In this document: in pieces, positions 22,155 to 33,445 of the stretch
Numbering within the stretch: position 1 is the stretch's first letter
Layout: every line of letters begins with the position of its first letter
Assembly: GCA_023614405.1 (NCBI GenBank)
Contig: CM042693.1
Location: 157,868,731 to 157,932,730 of the forward strand
DNA from: Avena insularis
Taxonomy: Eukaryota > Streptophyta > Magnoliopsida > Poales > Poaceae
Reading direction: 5' to 3'
DNA: 64,000 nt
Program-made: the position numbers and the translations under genes
The notes under the pieces: model-generated
Seen by the model: the letters and a program-made list of their open reading frames with translations, nothing else
Database searches by the model: none
Told to the model about the DNA's origin: nothing

Positions 22155-25100
22155 TCACTTCACAATCTTCTTGACCTTTTTCTTCAAGGTTGAATACTTT
22201 ATCCCAGGCACTATGAGATTTCTTCTCATGAATGGACAACCTTTAGTAGGTGGTGTAGTCTTTCTTATTACTTTAGTAGTAGTAGGCATGTTGAAGTACT
22301 TGTCGAATTCCTCTTCGATCTTCGGATCACCGTTCTTATCAAAGTCTTGCTCGTTGGTAGATCCTTCCATTCCGATGACGCTCCTCTTGCCCCTCCTCAC
22401 TACAACACGACTGGGCTTTGTTGGGTCGGTAATAAAGAAACATTGATAAACTTGGCTAGCGAGTATCCACGACTCATTTTTCATAGAGGCCTTCTTTGCT
22501 GACTTGGCATCAGGTATAACGCAGGTGGTGAAATACCTACCTTCTTATTCGATGTTCTTGGCCCATCTAACAGGGAACATCGGTACCGTCTCTCCACAGT
22601 AGTCGAGCTCCCATATCTCCTCGATCCTTCCGTAGAATCTTTCCATGACAGTAGTCTCGTCATCGGCGAAGGACATCATAGTTACTCGTGAGTTTTGATA
22701 TTTGCTATTCATGTCCTCTTCCTCGGTGTAGAATCTGCAACCGTTGATGTCGTACGACTAATAGGTCTTTACGTTATGCGCTGGGCCCTATGACAAGGAG
22801 AATATGAGTTGTTGATCTTCCGTAGAAGGCGTCTGCGGGGGATTGTCCAGCAGCCTTTTCTTGAACCAACCCGTGAAGCTGGAGCTGTGTTCTCTTGTTA
22901 CGTCTCCTTTATTCCTCAGGCAGGCCCTGTCCATGTACTCCTACTTGATCAAGCTTTTGTGCTCTTCCACCCAAGGGCTGACCAATTCAATGTGTTGTAG
23001 TGCGACTCGGTGTGCCCTGCCAAAGTCAGCGCATCGATTAGCAATGCCGACATGCAGTGGGTGGTGGCCCTCGCGGTGACCATACCCAGCGAGCCTGACG
23101 AGGTGCTTCTTGGTGAGTATTCCAAAATCCTTGTTCTCGGTGGTTAGATAGTTCTGGCAGAAAGAGATGCACTCGTAGATCAAAAAGCCCTTGGCTATGC
23201 TTCCATATGGAAAGGACCTGTTGCGAACGAACCCTTTGATGACACCATTCAACATTTCAAACGGCATCATGTTGTGCAGGAATGTCGGCCCGAGCTGGAT
23301 GATGTCATCCACGACATGGACAAGTAGATGCACCATGATGTTGAAGAATGCGGGCGAAACGTAAATCTCGAGATCGCGTAGTATCACCACGATCTCTTCC
23401 TGTAGCGTGTCGAGCTGCTTCATGCCGATCGACTTCCTAGAGATGAAGTAAAAAAAGTTGCACAGGCCAAACAGCATCTCACGGACGTGCGCGTCCATTA
23501 TCCCTCGTATGGCAACTGGAAGTATCTATGTCATCATCACATGACAGTCGTGGGACTTCATACCGCTGAACATCTTCTTCGCTACGTCAAGATATCTGCT
23601 TATATTTCCCAAGTAACCGTGAGGAACTTTGACTCCTAGGAGGCACCTGAAAAACTGCTCGATCTCCTCCTGACACAGAGTGAAGTAGGCAGCGCGAAGC
23701 ATAATCACCTCATTCTTCTTAACCCTTTTACGACCCCCCTGAGTCCCTTCCGTTTGATTGTCATCATCATCATTATCAGGGTACTGAAGCTCCTTCTTGA
23801 TGCCAAGCAATTTCAGGTCGTTTCTTGCTTTCGGCCCATCCTTGGTCCTCTCCGGCATGTTGAGGAGAGTGCCAAGCAGACTCTCAGTAACGTTCTTCAT
23901 GATATGCATTACATCGAGGCTATGGGGCATGTGGAGGACCTTCTAGTACGACAGGTCCCAGAAAATAGACCTCGCTTTCCATACACCAAGAAGCGGCTTT
24001 GTCCATGGTCGCTTCTTTCCTGGAGCAGGGCACTCATCCCAATTATTTAGAAGCTCCTCGATTTATTCGTCGCTCCTCGTACGCGGGGCTCTTTCAAGCT
24101 CGTCTTTATGATTGAACAGGTCACCGCGTTTTCTCCACGGGTGATCCATGCGAATCCACTTTCGAGTCCCTTGGAACATGGTTTTCAAAACCCGGGATCC
24201 TTGGGTAGCTGGAGATGCGGGGTCTTGTCCATGCAGTTGACACATGCATTGTGTCTGTGGTTCACCTGAGCCGATACATATGGGTAACCAGGATAGTCCT
24301 GCACCGTCGTGAGCAACACGACTCTCAGAGGGAAATATTCTTTAGTGTAAGCGTCCCAAGTACGGGCTGGCATCAACCACAATGTGGCTAACTCCTCTTT
24401 CAACAGCCCAAGATAAAGATGCATTTCGACACTTGGCTGTTTCGGCCCCTGAATAAGAATGCTCATGTGTACGTACATTTGCTTTGTGCAGAGCCACGTG
24501 GGGATGTTGTATGGCCATACAAACACGGGTCAGGTGCTATGCGTGCTACTCTGGTTGCCAAAAGGATTGAGTCCATCGGTGCTCATACCCAGCCTGACGT
24601 TCCTTGCATCGCCCCCGAACTCTTCGAACTCGATGTCCAATGCATTCCACTGGCTAGCGTCTAAAGGGTGTGTTAGGATCTTGCCCTTCTCTGGATCATC
24701 TTCGGGTTTCTCCCTTTCCGTGTGCCATTGCATTAGCTTTGCTTCCTTAGGATCTACGAAATATGTCTATAGACGGGGAGTGATAGGAAAGTACCATACC
24801 ACTTTTCGAGGAACTTTCTTATTCCCTCTCTTGTACCACCCATGGCCGCACACCGGACATGTGGTTCTCTCCGCGTACTCGTTATGATAAAGTGCGCAAT
24901 CATTGATGCATGCGTGGTATTTAACGTGCGGTAGGTCGAGACGGCACACGATTTTCTTGGCCTCCTCTATACTTGTTGGCAATGTGTTCCCGTTAGGAAG
25001 ACGATCGTGCCAGAATTCCATGTTAGCATTGAAGCTCACGTCAGCCCATTTGTGTTCCGCCTTCATCTCTAGAGCCTTGAGCATTAGACTCAGGTGTGTA

Positions 25101-25648
25101 TCCTCGGGCCGACACCTAGGATACAATGGAGTCATCCCATCTATCTCCATTTGCGCCAGCTTGGCTTTCTCTCTGGCTGCAGCTTTGATGTTACTCGTCT
25201 CCTTGAGAAGTAGTTCCTGAACATGAGGGTCCCTTAACACCGAAGTTAGCAGTGTCTGGGTGTTCACTTGTTCTCCTTCTTCATGATGGTCATTCTCGTC
25301 GACATCTCCTTCGTCATGATGATCATGCCCACCGGTATATTCTTCGTCATCATGACAATGCCCGCCAGGAGACTCTTCGTCTTCTCGCCCGCCCACGTCT
25401 TCATTATGACCACCACCATTTACTGTCGGCTCCTCGTCGAAGTCGTCGCGCATGAAACCGCGCCTGAGCAGGTGATCCTCCAATTGTCCAGAATCAGGGT
25501 CGATCCAGCGCTGGAGTTTGCATGTTCGACATGGACATCTTATCTGGGTCTTGTTGTTCCGAATCATGTCCGCCTTCGCGTCTTTCTTATACCTAGTAAC
25601 TCGACCTTCGTTCATCCTGACGACCATCATAGCCTGCATGGCATGCAC
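22155..25648 (-). pseudogene. CACTA TNP2-type transposase gene
   Basis: Minus strand. The first open segment (25648-24767) has the transposase-associated zinc region RCPCRTCKLQRWIDPDSGQL and DHLLRRGFM, an Asp/His/Glu-rich acidic stretch, and the start of the TNP2 core (CPVCGHGWYKRG). The core continues in broken frames: GMSTDGLNPFG near 24570, WPYNIPTWLCTKQMYVHMS and the 24526-24185 segment, then PHSLDVMHIMKNVTESLLGT from 23930. The DUF4218-like part (23930-22941) has GMKSHDCHVMMT and FLIYECISFCQNY. The DUF4216-like part (about 22800-22155) has YGRIEEIWELDYCG and ends with a Lys-rich tail. TNP2-type proteins cut and join transposon ends. A stop at about 24767 and several frame changes inactivate it. 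The real start may be the ATGATG after a possible CAG splice acceptor near 25639. Confidence 0.85.
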
Positions 25649-25725
25649 GCATAGAGCAAAAGACAGAGTAGGTTAATTAGAAACCACACCTTATGCACAC
25701 ACAAACACACATGCATGGTCGCCGG

Positions 25726-25813
25726 AAAAATTCGGCATGACCTTTTCTAAAATTAGGACATATGGGTGGTGCAAAAATTTGCCGAAATGGAAATGAATCA
25801 ACATTTCGGCGAA
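25726..25813 (-). promoter_or_regulatory. Leader element shared with the TNP1-type gene (copy A)
   Basis: Lies about 80 bp upstream of the TNP2 start on the minus strand and aligns block by block with 20198-20285. Conserved blocks are AAAAATTCGGCATGACCTTT at one end and CCGAAATGGAAATGAATCAA at the other. Confidence 0.6.
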
Positions 25814-26303
25814 CATCCATGCACCACACCAGGGTAGACACGCAAAAACAAGAAACTTCTTCCCATGCAAACATTCATGCACCACACAAGCTTCATGCAC
25901 AAACATCATCTTCGCGCCATGCATCGCATGTACACACCACCCGCGCGACAAGCTTTACACCTATAAAACATGCATATTCATGGCCAATTACTCACCGGGT
26001 AGATTGAATACCGAGTCGAGAGCGTGATGTGAGAGAGTGTGGACCAATATATCTAAGGAGAGATAATGGTCCACAAATAGAGATGTGGAGGAGAAAAGTA
26101 AGTGTGTTTTAGATCTACTAGTTGGAGAAAGGCTTTCCCTAACCAATCTATCAACTATAGTAGGTTTAAATACAACAAAATGTAGAAAATTATGGGCACA
26201 ATGGGGTGTGAGGGAGGAGGAAGACGAGCTGGGAGGAGGGGGAAGAAGGATGTGAAATGGATGGTGGTAGATAGAGGGGTGAAAAGCTGCCACCTTCTTG
26301 TGT
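25814..26303. other. 5' flank of the TNP2 gene
   Basis: Non-coding between the shared leader and the foldback. Contains CATGCACCACAC-type words repeated three times near 25820-25880. Nothing else recognisable. Confidence 0.4.
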
Positions 26304-26558
26304 AGATCTGGACGGAGGGTTCTGTGGCACATATTGGCTATATGCGCCATAGAAGATTGAACTTCTGTGGCGCATATCGCACATATGCGCCACAGAACCT
26401 TTCCACGGGGTGGGCCCACATACTGTCGGTCAAAGCCCGGTCAAAACCAGATATGGACTCAGTGTTCTGTGGCGCATATGGGTGATATGCGCCACAGAAG
26501 TTCAATCTTCTGTGGCGCATATAGCCAATATGCATCACAGAACCCTACGTCCAGATCT
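26304..26558. repeat. 95-bp foldback made of GTGGCGCAT palindromes
   Basis: Left arm 26304-26398 and right arm 26464-26558 are reverse complements over about 95 bp with few mismatches, around a 65-bp centre. Each arm holds two copies of the module TTCTGTGGCGCATAT ... ATATGCGCCACAGAA. The structure sits between the TNP2 gene (minus) and the plus-strand ORF at 26648, so it could serve both promoters. Confidence 0.9.
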
Positions 26559-26603
26559 GGACAAAATTAGAGGTGGAAGCTAGCTGCTTTAATGACACGC
26601 CTC

Positions 26604-26611
26604 TATATATA
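26604..26611 (+). promoter_or_regulatory. TATA box of the CACTA cargo ORF
   Basis: TATATATA, 36 bp before the ATG at 26648 and 45 bp after the foldback. The spacing fits a plant pol II core promoter with a very short 5' leader. Confidence 0.55.
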
Positions 26612-26647
26612 CCACACTCCCTGTCGAAAGCATCATCCCTGTCCCTG

Positions 26648-27229
26648 ATGTCTTCTTCCCACAACTCGACAAAAGACTCGCTGGAGAGCAGAACCCGCTC
26701 GCGTTCCCTGCAGCCTACTCGAAGTGGAGGGGCGAGGTCGAGGGGCAGTGCTCATAGTCAGCCGCCATGGGGTTCAGAGGCCAACCTAATCGAGGAGGAG
26801 GCCAGGCTGCGGCACGAGGCCCTCTACAACAAGGCCATGAGGTTGTACGCCGTGCTCGCGTCCCCGGAGGAGAGGGCGCGCATGGCGGAACCAATCGGGT
26901 GGCAGCCGGTGCTCGACCCCATCGTGTCCATGGAGGAGCACATCCGCAGGCTGCAGGTGCGCGTGAACAGGGAGGTTTGGCATCTTCCACCGCCATCGCC
27001 CCACCAGCTCTATGAAGGAATTTGCAATGTTTGTAGTTTGTGCATTTGCAATGATGTATGCCATTGTTGTTTTGCTGTTCAAGGAATATGCGCATGTGCA
27101 TTTGCAATGATGTATGGCACTGTCTATCTACTAGATTGTCTAGTATTCTACCTATGCCACTGGTACTTGTTCAGTTGGGAAAAACAAGAGGAAAATGTGT
27201 CACTACTAGAAACACTCAACATATTCTGA
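26648..27229 (+). CDS. Unknown protein encoded inside the CACTA element, opposite strand to the transposases
   Basis: An open frame of 193 codons from the ATG at 26648. I do not recognise the family. The N-terminus (residues 1-40) is rich in Ser, Arg and Gly. Residues about 45-110 are strongly helical and charged: EANLIEEEARLRHEAL, then LASPEERARMAEPIGW and SMEEHIRRLQVRVNREVW. GC and codon use in this part look like a real grass exon. After residue about 120 the frame runs through AT-rich DNA with a repeated TTTGCAATGATGTATG word (27044 and 27105) and becomes Cys-rich; that tail may be 3' UTR or intron rather than protein. It is oriented away from the TNP2 gene, with the 95-bp foldback between them. 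It could be a transposon-encoded third gene or a captured host exon. Confidence 0.5.
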   Translation: MSSSHNSTKDSLESRTRSRSLQPTRSGGARSRGSAHSQPPWGSEANLIEEEARLRHEALYNKAMRLYAVLASPEERARMAEPIGWQPVLDPIVSMEEHIRRLQVRVNREVWHLPPPSPHQLYEGICNVCSLCICNDVCHCCFAVQGICACAFAMMYGTVYLLDCLVFYLCHWYLFSWEKQEENVSLLETLNIF

Positions 27230-27307
27230 GTATGAGCACTGATGGACTCAATCCTTTTGCGTAGATTGTATACTAGAAACACATATTCTGAGTAGAAGCA
27301 CACACCA
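27201..27307. other. Patchwork segment with a TIR-like word and an inverted transposase scrap
   Basis: CACTACTAGAAACACTC at 27201 resembles the element's own terminus. At 27232-27259 a 28-bp stretch matches the reverse complement of 24559-24586 in the TNP2 gene with one mismatch. ACTAGAAACAC and CATATTCTGAGTA words occur twice (27205-27231 and 27272-27295). Confidence 0.6.
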
Positions 27308-27465
27308 TTCTGTGGCGCATATTGTAGATATGTGCCATAGAAGTTTGATCTTCTGTGGCACATATCCACTTATGCGCCACAGAAGCTTGGTCATGGGTGG
27401 CCAGACTGTGGGGCCCACATTCCTGTTCTGTGGCGGATGAAGATATAAAATTTTGTGGCGCATAT
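27308..27465. repeat. CACTA subterminal repeats, 5' side (inner block)
   Basis: Inverted modules TTCTGTGGCGCATAT and TATGCGCCACAGAA at 27308-27385, then TTCTGTGGCGGAT at 27426 and TTTGTGGCGCATAT up to 27465. The last copy is interrupted by the solo LTR and resumes at 33145. Confidence 0.8.
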
Positions 27466-30400
27466 TGTAGCATCCCAATGGTCTAACAATTGTAATGCTA
27501 TTTCACTAGTCTATATATTGCTACTTCCTACATGTCATTCATTGCATCATCATTATATCAGGCTCATGTCATGCCACATTGCATTTGAGCATCATATTAA
27601 AACCTATTCCATTTGGTTCTTCTCCTCATATTGCATTTGTCCTATTATTATTTTGCTTCTTGATATATATTGTGTCTGCTTCTTGATATATTGCTTGATG
27701 CCCAAGTTGAGTTGGGGGCATATCTATTACAATTCCACCATTCATCTTTTCCACCTTCCTTTGACTCCATCTATAATGCTACCACCCAATTGTATATGAG
27801 GCTTCTAGTTGGTTTATTTTTATTTAATCCGTGCCCATATACTAGGTGTGGAGTTCTTGCCACCTTTTCTCTATTTATACATTGTCCCCATGATCTTGTG
27901 GGCATTCCATCATCTATGTTATATGTGGAATCCTTCTGTTGGTTTTGTGAAGTCATCCCTAACCACATGATATGGATGGCTCCATAATAGCATTCCTCTC
28001 AATTGTTGCATAAATGCCATTTTGGGATTTGGGATCACATACATGCTCCCATGCATAAGACTATTTTGTCTTCACAAAATAGAGCATGGAGCATGCATTA
28101 AATGGTCTTGCATGGCCCATGCAACATATCACTCCACATAATCACTTCTTCTTTTATTTCGATTTGTAAGAGTTTTGTTTGTATTTGAGTTCCTTCTAAA
28201 TCACGTGTCCATAATCACCACACATTTACACCTTTTTCCTTCACATTGTCTACCTCTCTTTTGTATCATCTAGTCATGTGTATTTGTAACACACATACAC
28301 CTAGCTAAATCACACTACCCCTAAAACCGTATTCAACTTTCCATTCAATCCTAGCTAGCTAGCAAAAACACTATCTATATACATCGTGTGTGCATGTATA
28401 CACACACACTCACACCCAATATACACACATCTTCAATGCTAGCTCTCTAAACCTGGATGCACCGAGGCTGCCTAGCTACAATTGCTAGCTGTTCAAACTG
28501 TGGCAATCAAACCCTGACCCCTCTCTGTTCCCAGCTGCATCAGATTCTTCCTCTCTCAGCCGCTGGACCAAGCCCTCTCTCTCTCTGTGTGGTCCGGCTT
28601 GACCGTAGCCAGTGGAAAACAAGAGCCATGCCCGCGCCGCAGAGATGCCCCTGTTTATCTTCCTGTGAGGCCAGGCACGTGATCGACCGACCACCTTTTG
28701 CCGAGCTCCCCTCTCTGCATAAAGCAAAACCAGCAACACCTCTATCCTCCCCAACCACCCCCAGATCGGGATCTCGATTCACCATCCATTTTCCTTTTCT
28801 TCCACCGCAAGCAGGTCATGGCCACAATCTAGCGCCGCCGTATACCCTACCTCGCCACCGTCACGACTGCTACTGGAGGCCTTTCTTCTGAAGCAGTACG
28901 GTACCAGGAGCTAGGTGGAGGAGGCCTGGAACAGCTGCAGAACCCCAACGACGCCGTGCACGCACGCCGCAGTATCAGCCGACTTCGCCGGCCACACCAA
29001 CTCGCCGCCTGCTTCCTCTCCGCCTCCCGCACGCTCTGGCTAGGCCTGGGACGCGCGCAAGGTGAGCCTGAACGCCCTGGCAAAACCTGGCTTCTCTCCG
29101 TCCCGTGTTTCCTCTCGCTCGCCGTCGCGCCGCGCCGCGCTCACCATCTGTGTCTAGAACGCGTTCGGCAGCAGCAGCTCAACAACACGTACCTCCCAGG
29201 CTCCACCTTCCTTTATTTTTGCCGGCGTCTCCGTTGCTCTATATCTAAAACTTCCTGATAAAAACATCTAGAACCATCATCCAGCTACCTCCAGGAACAA
29301 ACTTCGCTCGAATCTGAGCTCTGTGCGCATCATAATCATTATCTGAAGTTGCTACAATTTTCGGTGGTTGCTGTTCCATACTGTCGACTTCGTCCGTTAG
29401 TTCACTATGCGCCCAGTGCTCGAATTTTGCCGCCCTGCATGGTACTTCTCTGTCGCATAGGTGCACATCACCTTGTAGTTGGTAGTTTCCTCTTTCCAAA
29501 TAACCCTAGAACGCTCAAAACCGTGCCCGGAGCCACGCGTGCTCGTCATAGAAAGATCAGACGTTGCAATGTCAAAAACTGAAGTTCGTCCGACAGTTAA
29601 CGTGCAATATTTTTGCCCTCTGTTCATAAGAGATTATCTGGCGTCCCAGTTCAAATCCGGCGAGTTTCTTCGCGTCTATATAATCTCCTATGTTCCATAT
29701 ACGCACAGAAGCAGACTTCATGTAAAACGGATCAAGTAAGAGCTCTAAATCTTGCCGGGAAGTTGGAGTGAGCTAACCGTTCTTCGCGTTCGTTCTTATC
29801 AGTTCATCAGATTTTTCCACCCGTGTGTTCCTGCTAACATGCATCTGAGCCCCTGCCTTTTTCCTTAATATCAACTCGCTATCCACTTTCTCTGAACCTT
29901 TTTCACCTAAGCCCCTGGACTTCCTAGCAAAAGTCAAACAGATTTCAAATTTTGTTTCAAAAACTTTGACTGCTTTGACCAAGGCCAAAACTTTTGAATT
30001 TGAGAAAACTTCCAAAACCAAAACTGTTTGAAATCCGTTGAAGATTAATCATATATGTTTATTTCGGATAATGATTAATATTAATAGATAAACAATTAAA
30101 TAAATTGCCTTTTTTTAAAACGGAATAAATCATATCTTTTAGTTACCAACTCCAAATATATATGTTTTTGAATCAGAAAAATATGAAGAATCTGATTATT
30201 CTATTCACAATATCATTTGAGCAATTTAAAAATTTCGGAATATTAAATGTTAATAAATGTATCTTCTTAATTATTGCATAACTTTAAATCCGTAACTCCG
30301 AATTCGACAAATGATATGTCTAAATCGATCAGCGCGACGAGACCTCTCCAACCATGATATCCATGTTATCATTTGCATAATGCATTAATAGAAGTTTTAT

Positions 30401-33144
30401 AATCAGTACTGTTTATGCAAGGAAAACATAATAAATAAAATTGGGAACTAATTGTTTCTTACTAATAATGCCTCACGGATGATATATCATCAATATGCTA
30501 TGTCTTTAATACCTTTTTGACATAGTTTGCATCATTAACTTGCCATGTCATGCATCATATCATGATCATGTCGATTCTTTCGTATTAGTTGTAATTGTTG
30601 CATCGCTTGTTCCTTTTAGTGTTTTGCTTCTTTTCGGATAGGACGATGAGACATTGTGAGCTTCGACAAGTTCTTTGGTTATGAAACTTCGGCTATGTTT
30701 TTCTAGTCTTTACTTCTTCCTGTTCATCTATTGCTATCTGTGTTGCGATGCTCTAGTTTTCGTACCCGTGATATCCCTTGCAGCCATTATATTGCCTTGG
30801 ACACGTCCTATTACCTATTGTTTGGTAGATAGTCGGCCTTGCGAGTCATAGTTGCTTGCGCAGGTGTTGCTTCGTGCCGTCGATGTACCACCGCTGTTGG
30901 AGAAATGCCTCATGATTAATGTTGGAGATGATCATGGTTTTAATTACCGTTTAATAATTAAAATTGAAGTAGGTAAATAATGCAGAGGTACAGGTGGGCA
31001 ATAGATGTTATTTGGTTTTTAACCGTCCACTTGTGTCTCGTAGGACCCCGAGTACTTGATACCTGTTCTTTGAATATTCGCACTATCCGCATGTGGGACC
31101 ATGAATCCCCTTAGCCAGAGCTTGAGTCATATATTATTTTTTTGGGGCCAAAAACTAGTTTGGGGCTTTATTACTATTCTGTACTTATGCCATGCTTTAC
31201 TGTTTTATTTACGATTATGGCGTGGCGCTGTCTTTATTTAGGTAAGCGGGGTGTTTTGATGGTATCGACAAGCCAGTCACACTTTCGGGTTTCGATCGTT
31301 TGACCATTGGCGCAAACCTCTGGAGCTTCGAGCCAACTTTATCACGGGTAGCTTGGTGGGGTGGCCCCCTGAAATATTATATGAATCTTGCAATTGCTCT
31401 GTCGTGATGCCTCGTTGGGTTTTCATTTGGTTTTTTTCGAGGTTGATCGTGCGTGTGTTGCTATTTGTGCCCCTGCGGTAAAACTTTCTGGCCGTGTAAA
31501 AGTGGTTATGGACAACTTGGAGCATTATCTCGATCATAGACAACTATAACTAAAGTAGTGCTATAAATTTGACTTTATAATGACTAGTAATTAGCTTCAC
31601 TATAACGGAATGGCTAAATAAAAGTACCAACAACTGCTGGGTTTTGGGATGCCTCATGCTATATGTATCTGACTAGTAAGTACTACAACTACAACATAAT
31701 GGGTAACTAAAACTTCCCACTGCTTATTATATCAGGATGACTCATGCTATCTATATCTGACTAGTAATTGCCACAACTATAATGGAATAAATAAAACTGT
31801 CAACTGTGTTAGTTCCTCGGTTGACTTCCTCGTTTGGTCTCGAGGGGGAAATACCAGAATGGGTATGCTTGGTGATAGTTTCAGGTTGGATCCGAATAGG
31901 TCTTTCTTATCCCTATCTGATAGCCGCCAGTTGTATTGAGTCTCTATAGGTTATTTAGTACATGATGCGCCGCTTTAACCGATCCATCCATACCTATGTG
32001 GCGAGGCCTGAATTCTAGTCTCGTAGTGTCTTGGCCTCGATCTTGTAGCTCTTTTTTCCTTTGCCCTTTGTCGGCACCTTTTGTTTAAGCGGGTTTTGAG
32101 ATCGGCGTCGTTAGCGGTTACCCTTCCTTGGCACGGTGTAACACCGTCCACTCTGGGCGGGGGGTGTCACTTGGCGACTTAATAGGATATCTAGGCGGCT
32201 CCATAGACCAACACTAGTCTTTTCTACGCACTTTGTCCTCAACAAATGCACCTTCGGTCGGTCACCATCCTACGCTCTCTGCGAAGCAAAAGCAACCTTA
32301 GAGTTCTTTTGAATGAGCTTAGGAAAGAAGTTGCAACTTGTTGGTATGAGTATTCTCAATCCTATTAAGCCATGTGCACGGTCTCACATACACCCACCCT
32401 TTAGAAGATCGATGCCCTCATCGATCAAGCACACCAGAACGTTCCTCTTGCGCGTGTACGTGCGTCGATCTTGGCACATGTGCCATCTGCGTGTCCACCG
32501 GGCCACGTGCCATGCTCCACATGTCCATGCCAGCACTTTACACTGTGTAATCGCAAGGCTCATTCGATACCACTTTGTAACACCCCGGTCCTCGGATATC
32601 ACAGCGGCATTTCGATAGGATATCTAGGCCACAGGACCAACACTAGTCTTTTCTCGCACTTTGTCCTCGCAAATGCGCTTTGATTCCACTTGATTCGGTC
32701 ACCCATCCTAGAATTGCTCTAGGCCAAGCACGCTTAACCTTAGAGTTCTTTTCGAATGAGCTTCCGGAAAAGAAGTTGCAACTTGTTGGTATGAGTATTC
32801 TATCAATCCTATTAAGCCATGTGCCTGGTCTCACACCTGGACAGGGTTATGGACGCCATTGGTTATTCTTCAGGGCTCTTAGCCCCATTTGCATCTTGTC
32901 CATAGTCGGGCGCTGTATTATTTTCAAGTTGATTTGGATCTTTGTATTATGTATCTATATTCTTGACTCATGGAGTCGTTGTTGTATATATCTGTTCTGT
33001 GGGTTCCATCATGGACTAATGTGTAATGGTATTACTTCATTTTCCACCCGCACGAAAGTGCCTGGTGGGCACCTTTGAATCGTTTCTATGCGGGTTTGGC
33101 GAGAATCGCTAAAACTTGCATAGGGTCGATCTGAGGGTGTTACA
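27466..33144 (+). mobile_element. Solo LTR (5.7 kb) nested in the CACTA element
   Basis: Begins TGTAGCATCCC and ends GGGTGTTACA, giving short imperfect inverted ends typical of an LTR. The 5-bp duplication CATAT lies at 27461-27465 and 33145-33149; removing the insert restores a GTGGCGCATAT...ATATGCGC palindrome of the host CACTA. No primer site, gag or pol is present, so it is best read as a solo LTR of a long-LTR family; the strand is assumed. Inside: a GC-rich, transcript-leader-like part at 28440-29260, AT-rich sequence at 29900-30560, and a 200-bp direct duplication at 32182-32840. No protein of recognisable function is encoded. Confidence 0.8.
32182..32840 (+). repeat. Direct duplication within the solo LTR
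   Basis: Copy 1 at about 32182-32390 and copy 2 at about 32615-32838 share TAGGATATCTAGG, CCAACACTAGTCTTTTC, CCTTAGAGTTCTTTT, AAGAAGTTGCAACTTGTTGG and CCTATTAAGCCATGTGC. Each copy is preceded by a GTAACACC word (32139 and 32578). Copy 1 lacks several short stretches found in copy 2. Confidence 0.85.
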
Positions 33145-33149
33145 CATAT

Positions 33150-33418
33150 GATGATATGCGCAACAGAAGCTTGGTCAGAGCACGATCAAACCCTACTTGC
33201 TGTGGGTCCCACCTGATTATTCTGTGGCGCATATCGCCATATGCGCCACAGATGTTTCATAGACCAAGGCCTGGTGTGGGTCCTACCTTGCTTCTGTGGC
33301 GCATTGCCAATTTGAATGCGCCACAGAAGATTTATGGTTCTGTGGCACATTGTGCCAGATGCGCCACTGGACATCTTTTGTGGCGCATGGTCAGAACCAT
33401 GCGCCACAGAGCGTCTGT
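33150..33418. repeat. CACTA subterminal repeats, 5' side (outer block)
   Basis: At least eight GTGGCGCAT or ATGCGCCAC modules in alternating orientation, for example TTCTGTGGCGCATAT at 33219 paired with ATATGCGCCACAG at 33238, and TTTGTGGCGCATGG at 33378 paired with CCATGCGCCACAG at 33397. Likely binding sites for the TnpA-type protein. Confidence 0.85.
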
Positions 33419-33431
33419 CTATCTAAATCTA

Positions 33432-33445
33432 GTTTCCTAGTAGTG
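33432..33445 (-). repeat. CACTA terminal inverted repeat (right, 5' end of element)
   Basis: Minus strand CACTACTAGGAAAC, directly followed on the plus strand by the TAT target duplication at 33446-33448. Confidence 0.9.

Larger units (their letters stand above)
15288..33445 (-). mobile_element. CACTA (En/Spm) DNA transposon with nested solo LTR
   Basis: Terminal inverted repeats CACTAGTAGGAAAA (15288) and, on the minus strand from 33445, CACTACTAGGAAAC. A 3-bp target duplication TAT flanks both ends. Subterminal regions are packed with direct and inverted GTGGCGCAT/ATGCGCCAC words. Both transposase genes lie on the minus strand, so the 5' end is on the right. The full span is 18,158 bp; removing the nested LTR and its 5-bp duplication leaves about 12.5 kb. 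Both transposase genes are broken, so it is non-autonomous now. Confidence 0.93.

Noticed and set aside
26715..27107. Minus-strand open frame opposite the CACTA cargo ORF
   Set aside because: It is a shadow of the GC-rich plus-strand exon; composition (Ala, Pro, Arg rich) and lack of its own promoter argue against it.
28457..29258. Possible gene in the GC-rich part of the 5.7-kb LTR
   Set aside because: Several overlapping frames are open, none with domain features or codon consistency; a GC-rich leader within a long LTR explains it better.
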